Shown here one piece after another: positions 1-5,564 of a stretch of 5,564 nt of DNA. The notes below the pieces were generated by a model. That model searched no databases and was not told the origin of the DNA. It saw nothing but the letters and a program-made list of their open reading frames with translations. The position numbers were made by a program, and so were the translations under genes. The DNA is from JADFXI01 sp050011415 (lineage in GTDB: Bacteria > Nitrospirota > Thermodesulfovibrionia > Thermodesulfovibrionales > Dissulfurispiraceae): NCBI GenBank assembly GCA_050011415.1, contig JBEKJD010000362.1, forward strand, positions 1-5,564. The letters run 5' to 3'. The first letter of the stretch is position 1, and each line of letters opens with the position of its first letter.

Positions 1-1
1 C

Positions 2-3000
2 TCGCGTTTGGGGATTAGCATCGAAGAGGAATTTGGTCTGCTGGCTCTGAAAAGCACGGCGCCGCCGCGGGTGGCGGGCCGATGCAGCGTGTTTGCCAAG
101 ACCGACATGATCCACCTCCAGCAGCAGGCCGCTTCGGTGCATGACATCGTGGCTGGATTATGTCTGGGCTTGGCACGGAACCTTCATGGCAATCTGGCCC
201 GCGGCAGAAAATGGTCCCGCCCTATCGCTTTCTGCGGCGGCGTGGCAGCTAACCGCGGCGTGGTACACGCCATTGAAAAGGTTTTCGGGCTAGAAAGCGG
301 CGAACTGATCGTTCCCGACGTCCACGCCTTCACCGGCGCCCTGGGTGCGGTGCTGGTTGCGCGCGAAGATCACGCCCGGCGCGATCTGGGCGATGGCCGG
401 CTATATACAGGGCGATTAAACCTGACGCACCTGGACAACCATCTTCAGCATGCCAAGAGCAACGTGCACTATTTGGAGCCGTTGCGTTCGAACCACACAT
501 CTCTTGACGACCAGCCCCACGACGACACACAGGGCTTGGCAATCCTCGCCTCTGTGCGTCCGGGCGAGACAGTGGATGCCTACCTCGGCCTGGACGTCGG
601 CTCAATCAGCACCAAGGCGGCAGTGATCGATGCCGCCAACCGCATACTGGCCAAGATTTATCTGATGACGGCAGGTCAGCCCCTGGAGGCGGTCCGCCAT
701 GCACTAAAGGCTATCAAGGGCCAAGTCGGCGGCCGGGTGCGAATCCGCGGTGCGGCGACCACCGGCTCCGGCCGCTACTTGACCGGCGACTTCGTCGGCG
801 CGGACCTGGTGATCAACGAGATTACGGCCCAGGCCACGGCGGCAACGCTGCTCGATCCCGAGGTCGATACCATCTTCGAGATTGGCGGTCAGGATAGCAA
901 GTATATCAGCCTAGATGGCGGTGTGGTCGTCGACTTCGAGATGAACCACGCCTGCGCCGCCGGCACTGGTAGCTTCCTGGAGGAACAGGCCGAGCGGTTG
1001 GGTATTAAGATCCGGCAAGAGTTCGGCCGACTGGCCCTCAAGAGCAGCCGCCCGATCCGCCTCGGCGAGCGATGCACCGTGTTCATGGAATCCGACCTCT
1101 TAAGCCACCAGCAACATCGCCCTCCCACCGAAGACCTTGTGGCCGGCTTGTGCTACTCGATTGTCAACAATTATATCAATCGCGTTGTCGGCCACCGGCG
1201 GATCGGCCGGAGAATCTTCTTCCAAGGCGGCACGGCATTCAACCAAGGGGTCGTAGCAGCCTTCGAGAAGGTGACCGGACGGAAAATCACCGTCCCGCAC
1301 CATCACGAAGTCACCGGGGCGATCGGGGCGGCGGTGCTCGCACGGCGACATCAAGAGCGCCATGGACGCCGTGAAAGCGGTTTTTGCGGCTTTGAACTGG
1401 CCGATCAATCCTACTCGCTACGCCGCTTCGCCTGCAACGGCTGTAGCAACTCCTGTGAAATCAACGAGGTCACAATCGCCGGTCGCCAGTCGCTTTGTTA
1501 CGGATCGCGCTGCGATCGTTACAACCAGCGAAAAGACGGCAACCATCAACCGGAGATGCCCGACCTGTTTGCCGAGCGTCATCGCCTGCTATTGCGGCAT
1601 TCCGGTCTTCCAACACCAAAAAATCCCGCACGGCCGACGATCGGTATTCCCTTGGCTCTTTTAAACTATCAATTGCTTCCATTTTGGGGGACACTATTTG
1701 GTGAGTTGGGATTGAACGTGGTGGTTAGCCCCGTTTCCACTCAGCAGATTATTGACCGCGGCGTGGAGGCCGTCCTCTCTACTCCTTGCTTCCCGGTAAA
1801 AGTGGCCCATGGACATATCCTCGATCTGATCGATCAGGGCGTGGACTATCTCTGGTTGCCCAGCGTGTTGAACATGCCGGGGGAAGGAACCGAAAGCATA
1901 TACAACCAACTTTGTCCCTACATAACGGCCTTTCCCTACCAAGCCGCGGCAGTTGTCCAGCAGCGTGACGCGGGAGTGAAGATCCTCAAGCCCCCGATAC
2001 GCTTCCAAGATGGCCGGCGCGGCCTGCAAAAATGCCTCCTGCCCTTGTCGAGAGAACTGGGCATCGGCAGAGCCCTACTACGCCGGGCAGTAAACAAGGC
2101 CTGGCAAGCCCAGGACGATTTTGAAGAAGCCTGCCGAATGCGTGGCCGCGAGGCACTGGAAAACCTTGACGGCGGCCGGCGGGCACTGGTCCTGGTCAGC
2201 CGTCCCTACAACGGCTGCGACTGCGGCGCTTACCTCAATCTGCCCGGCAAGCTCCGCAAACTTGGCGCAATGCCGATCCCCATGGATTTTCTTGATATTC
2301 GCTCATGTGAATCAGATGCGGATCCTCTTATTAAAAGCATGTACTGGACCTACGGCCGGCGGATCCTCCGCGCCGCGGAGATCGTCCGCGGAGATCCACG
2401 GTTGCATGCGGTCTACCTATCAAACTTCAGTTGTGGTCCGGATTCGTTCCTTATCGGTTACTTTAAACGCCTGATGGCCCCAAAGCCTTCGCTGATTCTG
2501 GAGGTCGACGAACACTTTGCCGACGCCGGCGTGGTGACGCGCCTAGAGGCCTTTCTTGAAAGTCTGGGCAGCGCCCTTCCGGCCCCAGTGCAGCCACGCG
2601 AGCCGGTTTATCAGCCTGTGTCGACTAACGGCCACTTACGGACGATATACATCCCATGGATGGGCGACCTCGCCCACGGTTTGGCCGCTGCCATCCGCGC
2701 CTATGGCCAGCCCGCCGAGGTCATACCTCTAGCCGATCAGCGAAGTATCGAGTTGGGCCGCCGCTATTGCAGTGGTAAGGAGTGCCTGCCGTGCATCATC
2801 ACGGCCGGTGACATGATCAGCGTCACCCAGCGAGCGGATTTCGACCCCGACCGCGCCGCATTCTTCATGCCTGCGGCAACCGGGCCTTGCCGCTTCGGCC
2901 AGTACAACTGCATGCACAAGCTGATTCTCGGTAAACTCGGCCTCGACCAGGTGCCGATCGTCAATCCCGACAACAACAAGGAGTTCTACAACCATTGGAA

Positions 3001-3844
3001 GCAATTTCCCGGAAAAACACTGCGTTTGGCCTGGTATGCGATCTGCGCTTATGACCTTATTTTACGGGCTTGCCTGGCGGTTCGTCCCTACGAGAAACAG
3101 CCCGGCCGGGCAGATCAAGTCTACCAGCGATGGGTCAGGCAGTTAAGCGCGGTGATTGAAACACGGCCGCCGGAAGGGGAATTAGTAGCTCAACTGGCTC
3201 GTGCCGCCGCCGAGTTCGGGGCCATTGCCGTTGACCGCAACCGACCTAGGGTTCGGATCGGCATCGTGGGTGAGATTTATGTGCGGCATCATGAATTCGC
3301 CAACAACCATATCGTGCGCCAATTGGAGCAACTCGGCGCAGAAACGATGTTGTCCGGCTTTCCCGAATGGCATTACTACACCAACTGGATCCGCCTGGAC
3401 CAAGCCCAGCGCGAGCGAAACTTGCGCCACTGGCTGGTTAATTCCTTTCAAGACTACATTCAGCGTAGGCGGCATCGCAGACTGTCGAACCCCTTCGATC
3501 CGCTCCTGGGATGCTCCGAGCAATCCCCGATCAAGACGCTTCTACGCATGGCCGAGCCTTACCTCCATTCATCGCTCCGGGGTGGTGAAGCAGTCATGTC
3601 CGTAGGCAAGATGGTCGAGTTTTTTCACCAGGGCTATCACGGGGCGATCAACGTGATGCCCTTCTCCTGCATGCCCTCTACGATCGTTGACGGCGTTCTC
3701 AAGAAGCTCACAGCCTCTCTGGACCAGATGCCGCTGCTGTCGATCAGCTACGATGGCCAGCAAGATCCCATGCTCAGCACTCGCCTGGAAGCCTTCCTAT
3801 ATCAGGCCCGGGCGTACCTCGCGAGAAAAACCGTCTCCCCATAA
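2..3844 (+). CDS. Acyl-CoA dehydratase activase-related fusion protein (double ASKHA + DUF2229 + HgdB-like), 5' partial
   Basis: Residues are numbered from the TTG at position 8, but that TTG is not the true start. The frame is open to the window edge (codons for S and R precede it), and the TTG aligns with L331 of the second domain copy. The first ASKHA domain is therefore cut, with roughly 135-140 residues missing upstream. Visible layout: ASKHA copy 1, C-terminal half, 1-120 (RCSVF Cys26, FCGGVAANRG at 75-84); linker 120-190; complete ASKHA copy 2, about 191-450 (phosphate motif DVGS 196-199, IGGQDSK 292-298, NHACAAGTGSF with Cys316, RCTVF Cys356, QGG 406-408); Cys cluster 476/479/483/497/502; DUF2229-type region from about 542 (SRPYNGCDCG near 731, YWTYGRRILRAA, NFSCGPDS, DEHFADAGV); then SGKECLPC (926/929), GPCRFGQYNC (Cys961), GEIYVR (1088) and MPFSCMP (Cys1221). 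In HgdC-type activators, Cys in the NxxCAAGTG and RCTVF motifs hold a bridging [4Fe-4S] cluster, and ATP hydrolysis drives electron transfer to a 2-hydroxyacyl-CoA dehydratase or benzoyl-CoA reductase. The family is cytosolic; the exact substrate of these large fusions is not known to me. No frameshift is seen. Downstream, 3845-3921 holds no gene and no clear terminator. Confidence 0.95.
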   Translation, partial: SRLGISIEEEFGLLALKSTAPPRVAGRCSVFAKTDMIHLQQQAASVHDIVAGLCLGLARNLHGNLARGRKWSRPIAFCGGVAANRGVVHAIEKVFGLESGELIVPDVHAFTGALGAVLVAREDHARRDLGDGRLYTGRLNLTHLDNHLQHAKSNVHYLEPLRSNHTSLDDQPHDDTQGLAILASVRPGETVDAYLGLDVGSISTKAAVIDAANRILAKIYLMTAGQPLEAVRHALKAIKGQVGGRVRIRGAATTGSGRYLTGDFVGADLVINEITAQATAATLLDPEVDTIFEIGGQDSKYISLDGGVVVDFEMNHACAAGTGSFLEEQAERLGIKIRQEFGRLALKSSRPIRLGERCTVFMESDLLSHQQHRPPTEDLVAGLCYSIVNNYINRVVGHRRIGRRIFFQGGTAFNQGVVAAFEKVTGRKITVPHHHEVTGAIGAAVLARRHQERHGRRESGFCGFELADQSYSLRRFACNGCSNSCEINEVTIAGRQSLCYGSRCDRYNQRKDGNHQPEMPDLFAERHRLLLRHSGLPTPKNPARPTIGIPLALLNYQLLPFWGTLFGELGLNVVVSPVSTQQIIDRGVEAVLSTPCFPVKVAHGHILDLIDQGVDYLWLPSVLNMPGEGTESIYNQLCPYITAFPYQAAAVVQQRDAGVKILKPPIRFQDGRRGLQKCLLPLSRELGIGRALLRRAVNKAWQAQDDFEEACRMRGREALENLDGGRRALVLVSRPYNGCDCGAYLNLPGKLRKLGAMPIPMDFLDIRSCESDADPLIKSMYWTYGRRILRAAEIVRGDPRLHAVYLSNFSCGPDSFLIGYFKRLMAPKPSLILEVDEHFADAGVVTRLEAFLESLGSALPAPVQPREPVYQPVSTNGHLRTIYIPWMGDLAHGLAAAIRAYGQPAEVIPLADQRSIELGRRYCSGKECLPCIITAGDMISVTQRADFDPDRAAFFMPAATGPCRFGQYNCMHKLILGKLGLDQVPIVNPDNNKEFYNHWKQFPGKTLRLAWYAICAYDLILRACLAVRPYEKQPGRADQVYQRWVRQLSAVIETRPPEGELVAQLARAAAEFGAIAVDRNRPRVRIGIVGEIYVRHHEFANNHIVRQLEQLGAETMLSGFPEWHYYTNWIRLDQAQRERNLRHWLVNSFQDYIQRRRHRRLSNPFDPLLGCSEQSPIKTLLRMAEPYLHSSLRGGEAVMSVGKMVEFFHQGYHGAINVMPFSCMPSTIVDGVLKKLTASLDQMPLLSISYDGQQDPMLSTRLEAFLYQARAYLARKTVSP

Positions 3845-3921
3845 GGTCAAAATATTCTGCCGTAACGGTGTAGATAATTCGGTAGCCTACTAACCCGGTG
3901 GCTGATCAGGAACGTTAACCT

Positions 3922-4317
3922 TATGCTGTCGTCCTATACAGCGGCTCGACGATGACCGACCTGGGCACACTCGGCGGAACGGACAGCCATGCCTTAGGCA
4001 TCAACGCCAGCGGGCCGGTCGTGGGCTATGTCGACACCACCGGCAACGCTGCTTATCACGCCTTCCTCCACAGCGGCTCGACAATGATCGACTTGAACAC
4101 CCTGATCGATCCGTTCTCCGGCTGGAGGTTGCTGCAGGCATATGACATTAACGACGCTGGCCAAATCGTGGGGTTTGGCTACAATGGCAGCGGGCAGAGG
4201 CACGCCTTCCTGCTCACGCCCGTGCCTGAGCCCTCTACGGTCATACTCCTAGCCTTTGCACTGCTGGGACTTGGATGGAGGATTATGTTAGTTCGTCGTC
4301 GTGTGATGAGGAGGTGA
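3922..4317 (+). pseudogene. 5'-truncated HAF-repeat / PEP-CTERM protein remnant
   Basis: The frame encodes HAF-type repeats (DLGTLGGTDSHALGINASG, then DLNTLIDPFSGW, DINDAGQIVGFGYNGSGQ and HAFLLTP). A PEP-CTERM sorting signal follows: VPEPST at residues 91-96 counted from ATG 3952, a hydrophobic stretch of about 97-114, and a basic RRRVMRR end. PEP-CTERM proteins are exported and processed at the membrane, so they need an N-terminal signal peptide, and this frame has none. The ATG at 3952 is the Met inside a repeat: the same SGSTM stands at ATG 4084. It has no Shine-Dalgarno sequence. Repeat-like coding continues upstream of it (VLYSGST) to about 3922-3928, and an in-frame TAA sits at 3916-3918. 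I read this as the 3' end of a longer exported repeat protein whose front was lost. Expression from the internal ATG as a 121-residue protein cannot be excluded but looks unlikely. Family assignment is firm; pseudogene status is inference. Confidence 0.75.
3939..4095 (+). repeat. Internal HAF coding repeat, two copies
   Basis: Positions 3939-3963 and 4071-4095 are 25-base copies that differ at three sites (22/25 identical). They lie 132 bases (44 codons) apart in the same frame. Each encodes SGSTM(T/I)DL. All three differences are transitions and two are silent, as expected for a repeat kept under protein-level constraint. The copies help show that the apparent start at 3952 is really an internal repeat Met. 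Confidence 0.85.
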
Positions 4318-4416
4318 GAGACTGTTGGCTTTTTGTAACGGCGCTGACCATCTTCACACACATAATAAGCTTGCCATTGGATGTCTAGGCCCAAGATGTT
4401 GACCACAGCAGATAGG

Positions 4417-4692
4417 TCATGAACAGCCACCGTTGCCAAGCTTTTTCAACAAATCCAAAACCTTGTTTTCCAAAACAGGTAATACTTCTTCGGGATCGGC
4501 ACAATCCAAGTCGTCGATGTGCCACTATTCCACCTGATCCACTCAGTCAGCGAAGGACTCTTCGAGCATTTCTCGATGCTCCGCTTCTTTCAGAGCGATC
4601 ACAAGAGAGGCGTCTGAAAGGTGTTGTTCCGTGACTTGCTGCGGGAATCTGGAATTGCCATTGCTACCAGACTGGAGGGATATAATACGCAT
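4417..4692 (-). pseudogene. Low-molecular-weight phosphatase (arsenate-reductase-like) pseudogene with two nonsense codons, fused to an MBL-hydrolase-like start
   Basis: Read on the minus strand from ATG 4692, the frame first gives MRIISLQSGSNGNS. It then gives RFPQQVTEQHLSDASLVIAL, KEAEHREMLEESFAD, a TGA at 4545-4543, VDQVE, a TAG at 4527-4525, WHIDDLDCADPEEVLPVLE and a short lysine-rich end, stopping at TGA 4419-4417. The part from RFPQQVTE onward resembles the C-terminal half of the LMW protein-tyrosine-phosphatase/arsenate reductase family. The stops fall where a Trp and a Tyr would make FADWVDQVEYWHIDDLD, so TGG to TGA and TAY to TAG point mutations explain both. The frame is otherwise continuous. 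The N-terminal half with the catalytic CX5R phosphate loop is absent, so the product could not be active. The first 13-14 codons instead match the typical opening of YycJ/WalJ-like MBL-fold hydrolases. Resemblance is from memory of family patterns; decay and fusion are inference. Confidence 0.72.
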
Positions 4693-4704
4693 GGGCGTAT
4701 TGTA
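4681..4704. promoter_or_regulatory. Inverted repeat around the minus-strand remnant start codon
   Basis: AATACGC at 4684-4690 and GCGTATT at 4695-4701 form a perfect 7-bp inverted repeat around ATGG. Outer pairs 4681/4704 and 4682/4703, with one G-T pair, extend it to 10 bp. The minus-strand ATG of the remnant (4692-4690) lies at the loop edge. It could be an operator-like site or an RNA hairpin covering the start, or chance. The TATAAT at 4681-4686 on the plus strand is part of this sequence and has no -35 partner that I can see. Confidence 0.25.
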
Positions 4705-4752
4705 CTGCACGGGCAATGATCGTGAAAAGAGTGATCGGAAAGCCTCCAAGAA

Positions 4753-4792
4753 AGGAAGAAGCCCGCTAATGCACGCATGCGGGCTTCTTCTT
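4753..4792. terminator. Strong bidirectional intrinsic terminator
   Basis: The arms GAAGAAGCCCGC (4755-4766) and GCGGGCTTCTTC (4779-4790) are perfectly complementary over 12 bp. A G-T and an A-T pair extend the stem to 4753/4792. The 12-base loop can form a small inner ATG/CAT stem. The plus strand follows with CTTCTTCTTG; the minus strand follows with CTTCTTCCTTTCTTGG, which is more T-rich. The GC-rich core with A/T-rich flanks is typical of a terminator usable in both directions. No intact gene now ends next to it on either side, so it probably belonged to a gene that has been lost. Confidence 0.65.
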
Positions 4793-5059
4793 GAAGGATA
4801 AATTACCTCGGGGAGAGGCGGTACGCCAACCTCGGTTACATGCCGTCCACTATTATAGGGCCAGCCCTCGAACCCGGCGTATCGGCTCTTCCTTTCCGAT
4901 CACATTTTTCCTTCCACACCAATGTTATCTTATACAGCATTATTTGCTTGTCAAGCATTTTATCAATCTACTTGTGGGACTTTGTCGCAAGAAACCAGGG
5001 AAATATAAGAAAGTAAAATAAAAACGGCTAGGCGACACCCTGTCGGTCTTGAGCTTGCT
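4793..5059. other. Gene-free, partly AT-rich spacer
   Basis: Between the terminator hairpin and the stop of the Toprim fragment I see no recognisable coding sequence on either strand. The 76-codon plus-strand frame at 4791-5021 has no family resemblance, has a poor start inside the hairpin flank, and runs through AT-rich sequence. The stretch contains the palindrome and promoter candidate near 4927-4957, and a small hairpin (CGACA 5033-5037, CCC, TGTCG 5041-5045). On the minus strand that hairpin is followed, after about seven bases, by GTTTTTATTTT (5025-5015), so it is at best a weak terminator for the fragment upstream of it. Confidence 0.55.
4927..4957 (-). promoter_or_regulatory. Candidate minus-strand promoter overlapping a palindrome
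   Basis: On the minus strand a perfect TTGACA (4954-4949) is followed 16 bases later by TAAGAT (4932-4927), a four-of-six match to TATAAT. The -35 lies inside TGCTTGTCAAGCA (4945-4957), a perfect 13-base palindrome with an odd centre, which could be a repressor site. About 15 bases beyond the -10 is a GGAAGG before an ATG, but that ATG is followed at once by TGA. The promoter therefore has no intact gene to serve, and the terminator at 4753-4792 lies between it and the phosphatase remnant. Either it is a leftover or the match is chance. Confidence 0.25.
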
Positions 5060-5560
5060 TTAGGCGCGAACATCTTCCAGGCGCAACCCCAGGTCGATCA
5101 CCTCAAACTCATTTTGATATTCGTATCGCGGCGCGCGCTCGTTGCAGTTATTGTCATAGTGGAGCACCCCTTGGAGGATACCGACAATCGAGAATCCGGC
5201 CTTGTCAAGATCATGCAGCACTAGAAGTGGAATTTTATACTGTCCGCAAATTTCATCGGCGAGTTGTCGGCAGGCCACGACCGGCATCCCCTTAGTGCTC
5301 ATAATAGCAATGTCGAATCGCTCGGCCAGTTTCACGGCCTTGAATAGTGGGAGAAAACCTTCCTTCTCAATAAAACGCAACGCGCTAAACCGATTCCAGG
5401 GTCCGCAGGTGGGAAACCGGGAAATATCACCAATGAAATCGTCGGCCTCCAAAGGATCGACCGAGTGGCCATCAATGTCCTGGAGGTAACTTCGCACGTC
5501 CAACCTGCCGAGCCCGCTAATCAGGGGACTAATCAGGGGACACAATACTAGTATTGACAA
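5060..5560 (-). CDS. Toprim-domain protein fragment (Topo VI-A/Spo11-like Toprim)
   Basis: Residues are counted from the TTG at 5560. The core FIEKEGFLPLF (Glu65), then MSTKGMP (87-93), then VLHDLDKAGFS (Asp117, Asp119) has the Toprim signature of an acidic residue followed by DxD. These residues bind metal in topoisomerases, primases and Spo11/Topo VI-A proteins. CGPWNRFSA before the core and VIDLGLRLEDV after it fit a group of Toprim proteins I associate with planctomycetes and other bacteria. It stops just after LEDVRA, where I would expect tens more residues, so the C-terminus looks lost. Residues 1-17 come from a tandem 12-bp repeat and a palindrome, not from recognisable family sequence, so the 5' end may also be broken. 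The frame is open to the window edge (an ATT codon precedes the TTG), no ribosome binding site is visible, and the true start is unknown. Key residues are intact and there is no internal stop, so a short active protein is possible. Function is unknown. Confidence 0.65.
   Translation of the reverse strand: MSILVLCPLISPLISGLGRLDVRSYLQDIDGHSVDPLEADDFIGDISRFPTCGPWNRFSALRFIEKEGFLPLFKAVKLAERFDIAIMSTKGMPVVACRQLADEICGQYKIPLLVLHDLDKAGFSIVGILQGVLHYDNNCNERAPRYEYQNEFEVIDLGLRLEDVRA
5517..5540. repeat. Tandem 12-bp direct repeat
   Basis: CTAATCAGGGGA occurs twice head to tail (5517-5528 and 5529-5540) and is followed by CACAATAC. From memory, the motif GGGGACACAATACT is common in repeats linked to REP-associated/IS200-like transposases in many bacteria; I cannot verify that here. 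On the minus strand the repeat is read as PLIS-PLIS at the front of the Toprim frame. Exact 12-base units preserve the frame. Confidence 0.75.
5543..5556. repeat. 14-bp perfect palindrome at the right edge
   Basis: CAATACTAGTATTG is its own reverse complement over all 14 bases and lies two bases from the tandem repeat. It could be part of a mobile-repeat end or a binding site. It extends into the first codons of the Toprim frame, which supports the idea that those codons are not original coding sequence. Confidence 0.7.
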
Positions 5561-5564
5561 AATG

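Noticed and set aside
330..3763. Many other frames of 60-134 codons on both strands inside the activase gene
   Set aside because: They are shadows of a GC-rich real gene; none shows a family motif, and the plus-strand frame has continuous family motifs from end to end.
4306..4350. Shine-Dalgarno GAGGAGGTGA followed by TTG 4324 as a new gene start
   Set aside because: The AGGAGG is simply the Arg codons of the PEP-CTERM tail, and the frame from TTG stops after about 25 codons.
4179..4439. 86-codon minus-strand frame ending within the HAF remnant
   Set aside because: No recognisable motif; its 3' half is the antisense of the HAF/PEP-CTERM coding sequence and its start overlaps the phosphatase remnant.
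4461..4480. Hairpin GTTTT-CC-AAAAC as a terminator
   Set aside because: It is a 5-bp AT-rich stem with an impossible 2-base loop and no T tract, and it lies inside the phosphatase remnant's coding frame.
4543..4545. TGA read as selenocysteine or Trp (recoding) in the phosphatase frame
   Set aside because: A TAG follows six codons later, the position fits Trp in the family, no SECIS-like hairpin is evident, and the HAF frame uses TGA as its normal end.
4855..4890. tRNA T-arm-like GGTTCGAGGGC on the minus strand
   Set aside because: The stem pairs poorly, the loop is followed by the wrong bases, and no acceptor, D or anticodon arm can be found around it.
4791..5021. 76-codon plus-strand frame as a gene
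   Set aside because: It starts in the terminator flank with TTG, has no ribosome binding site or family resemblance, and crosses AT-rich sequence.
5554..5559. TTGACA on the plus strand at the right edge as a promoter
   Set aside because: The window ends before any -10 could be seen, so the hexamer alone is not support.
1..5564. CRISPR array, tRNA/rRNA, phage or toxin-antitoxin system
   Set aside because: No spaced direct repeats, no RNA-gene folds, and no recognisable phage, nuclease or toxin motifs were found; the only repeats are the short ones listed.

Overview
The window looks like a piece of a moderately GC-rich chromosome, most probably from a planctomycete (Planctomycetota) or a relative. 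That placement is inference. It rests on a HAF-repeat protein ending in a VPEPST-type PEP-CTERM tail, and on low-molecular-weight phosphatase and Toprim sequences in styles I associate with planctomycete genomes. There is no rRNA, tRNA or other decisive marker.

Positions 2-3844 (+ strand) hold one very large intact reading frame cut by the left edge. It encodes an 'acyl-CoA dehydratase activase-related' protein. In order it has the C-terminal half of one ASKHA ATPase domain (BadF/BadG/BcrA/BcrD type), a complete second ASKHA domain, a five-cysteine linker, a DUF2229 region, and a long C-terminal part with 2-hydroxyacyl-CoA-dehydratase-like motifs. Internal alignment of the two ASKHA copies suggests about 135-140 residues lie upstream of the window. 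This is the only gene here that looks intact as far as it can be seen.

Positions 3845-5564 look like a stretch of gene remnants. First comes a 5'-truncated HAF-repeat/PEP-CTERM gene (about 3922-4317, +). Next, on the minus strand, is a low-molecular-weight phosphatase pseudogene (4692-4417). It has two in-frame stops and is joined at its front end to what looks like the first dozen codons of an MBL-fold hydrolase gene. A strong bidirectional terminator hairpin follows (4753-4792). Then comes an AT-richer gene-free stretch with a palindrome and a weak promoter candidate. Last is a Toprim-domain fragment (5560-5060, minus). Its C-terminus stops early, and its front end reads through a tandem 12-bp repeat and a 14-bp palindrome at the right edge.

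The genes do not appear to work together. The activase fusion is a redox/ATPase protein that normally relates to CoA-ester dehydratase or benzoyl-CoA-reductase-like chemistry, although no such enzyme is visible here. The remnants read as decay and rearrangement beside it, possibly helped by repeats. I find no convincing new multi-gene system. The most informative signals are the decayed phosphatase, the apparent deletion fusion, the Toprim fragment abutting repeats, and the cysteine pattern of the activase.
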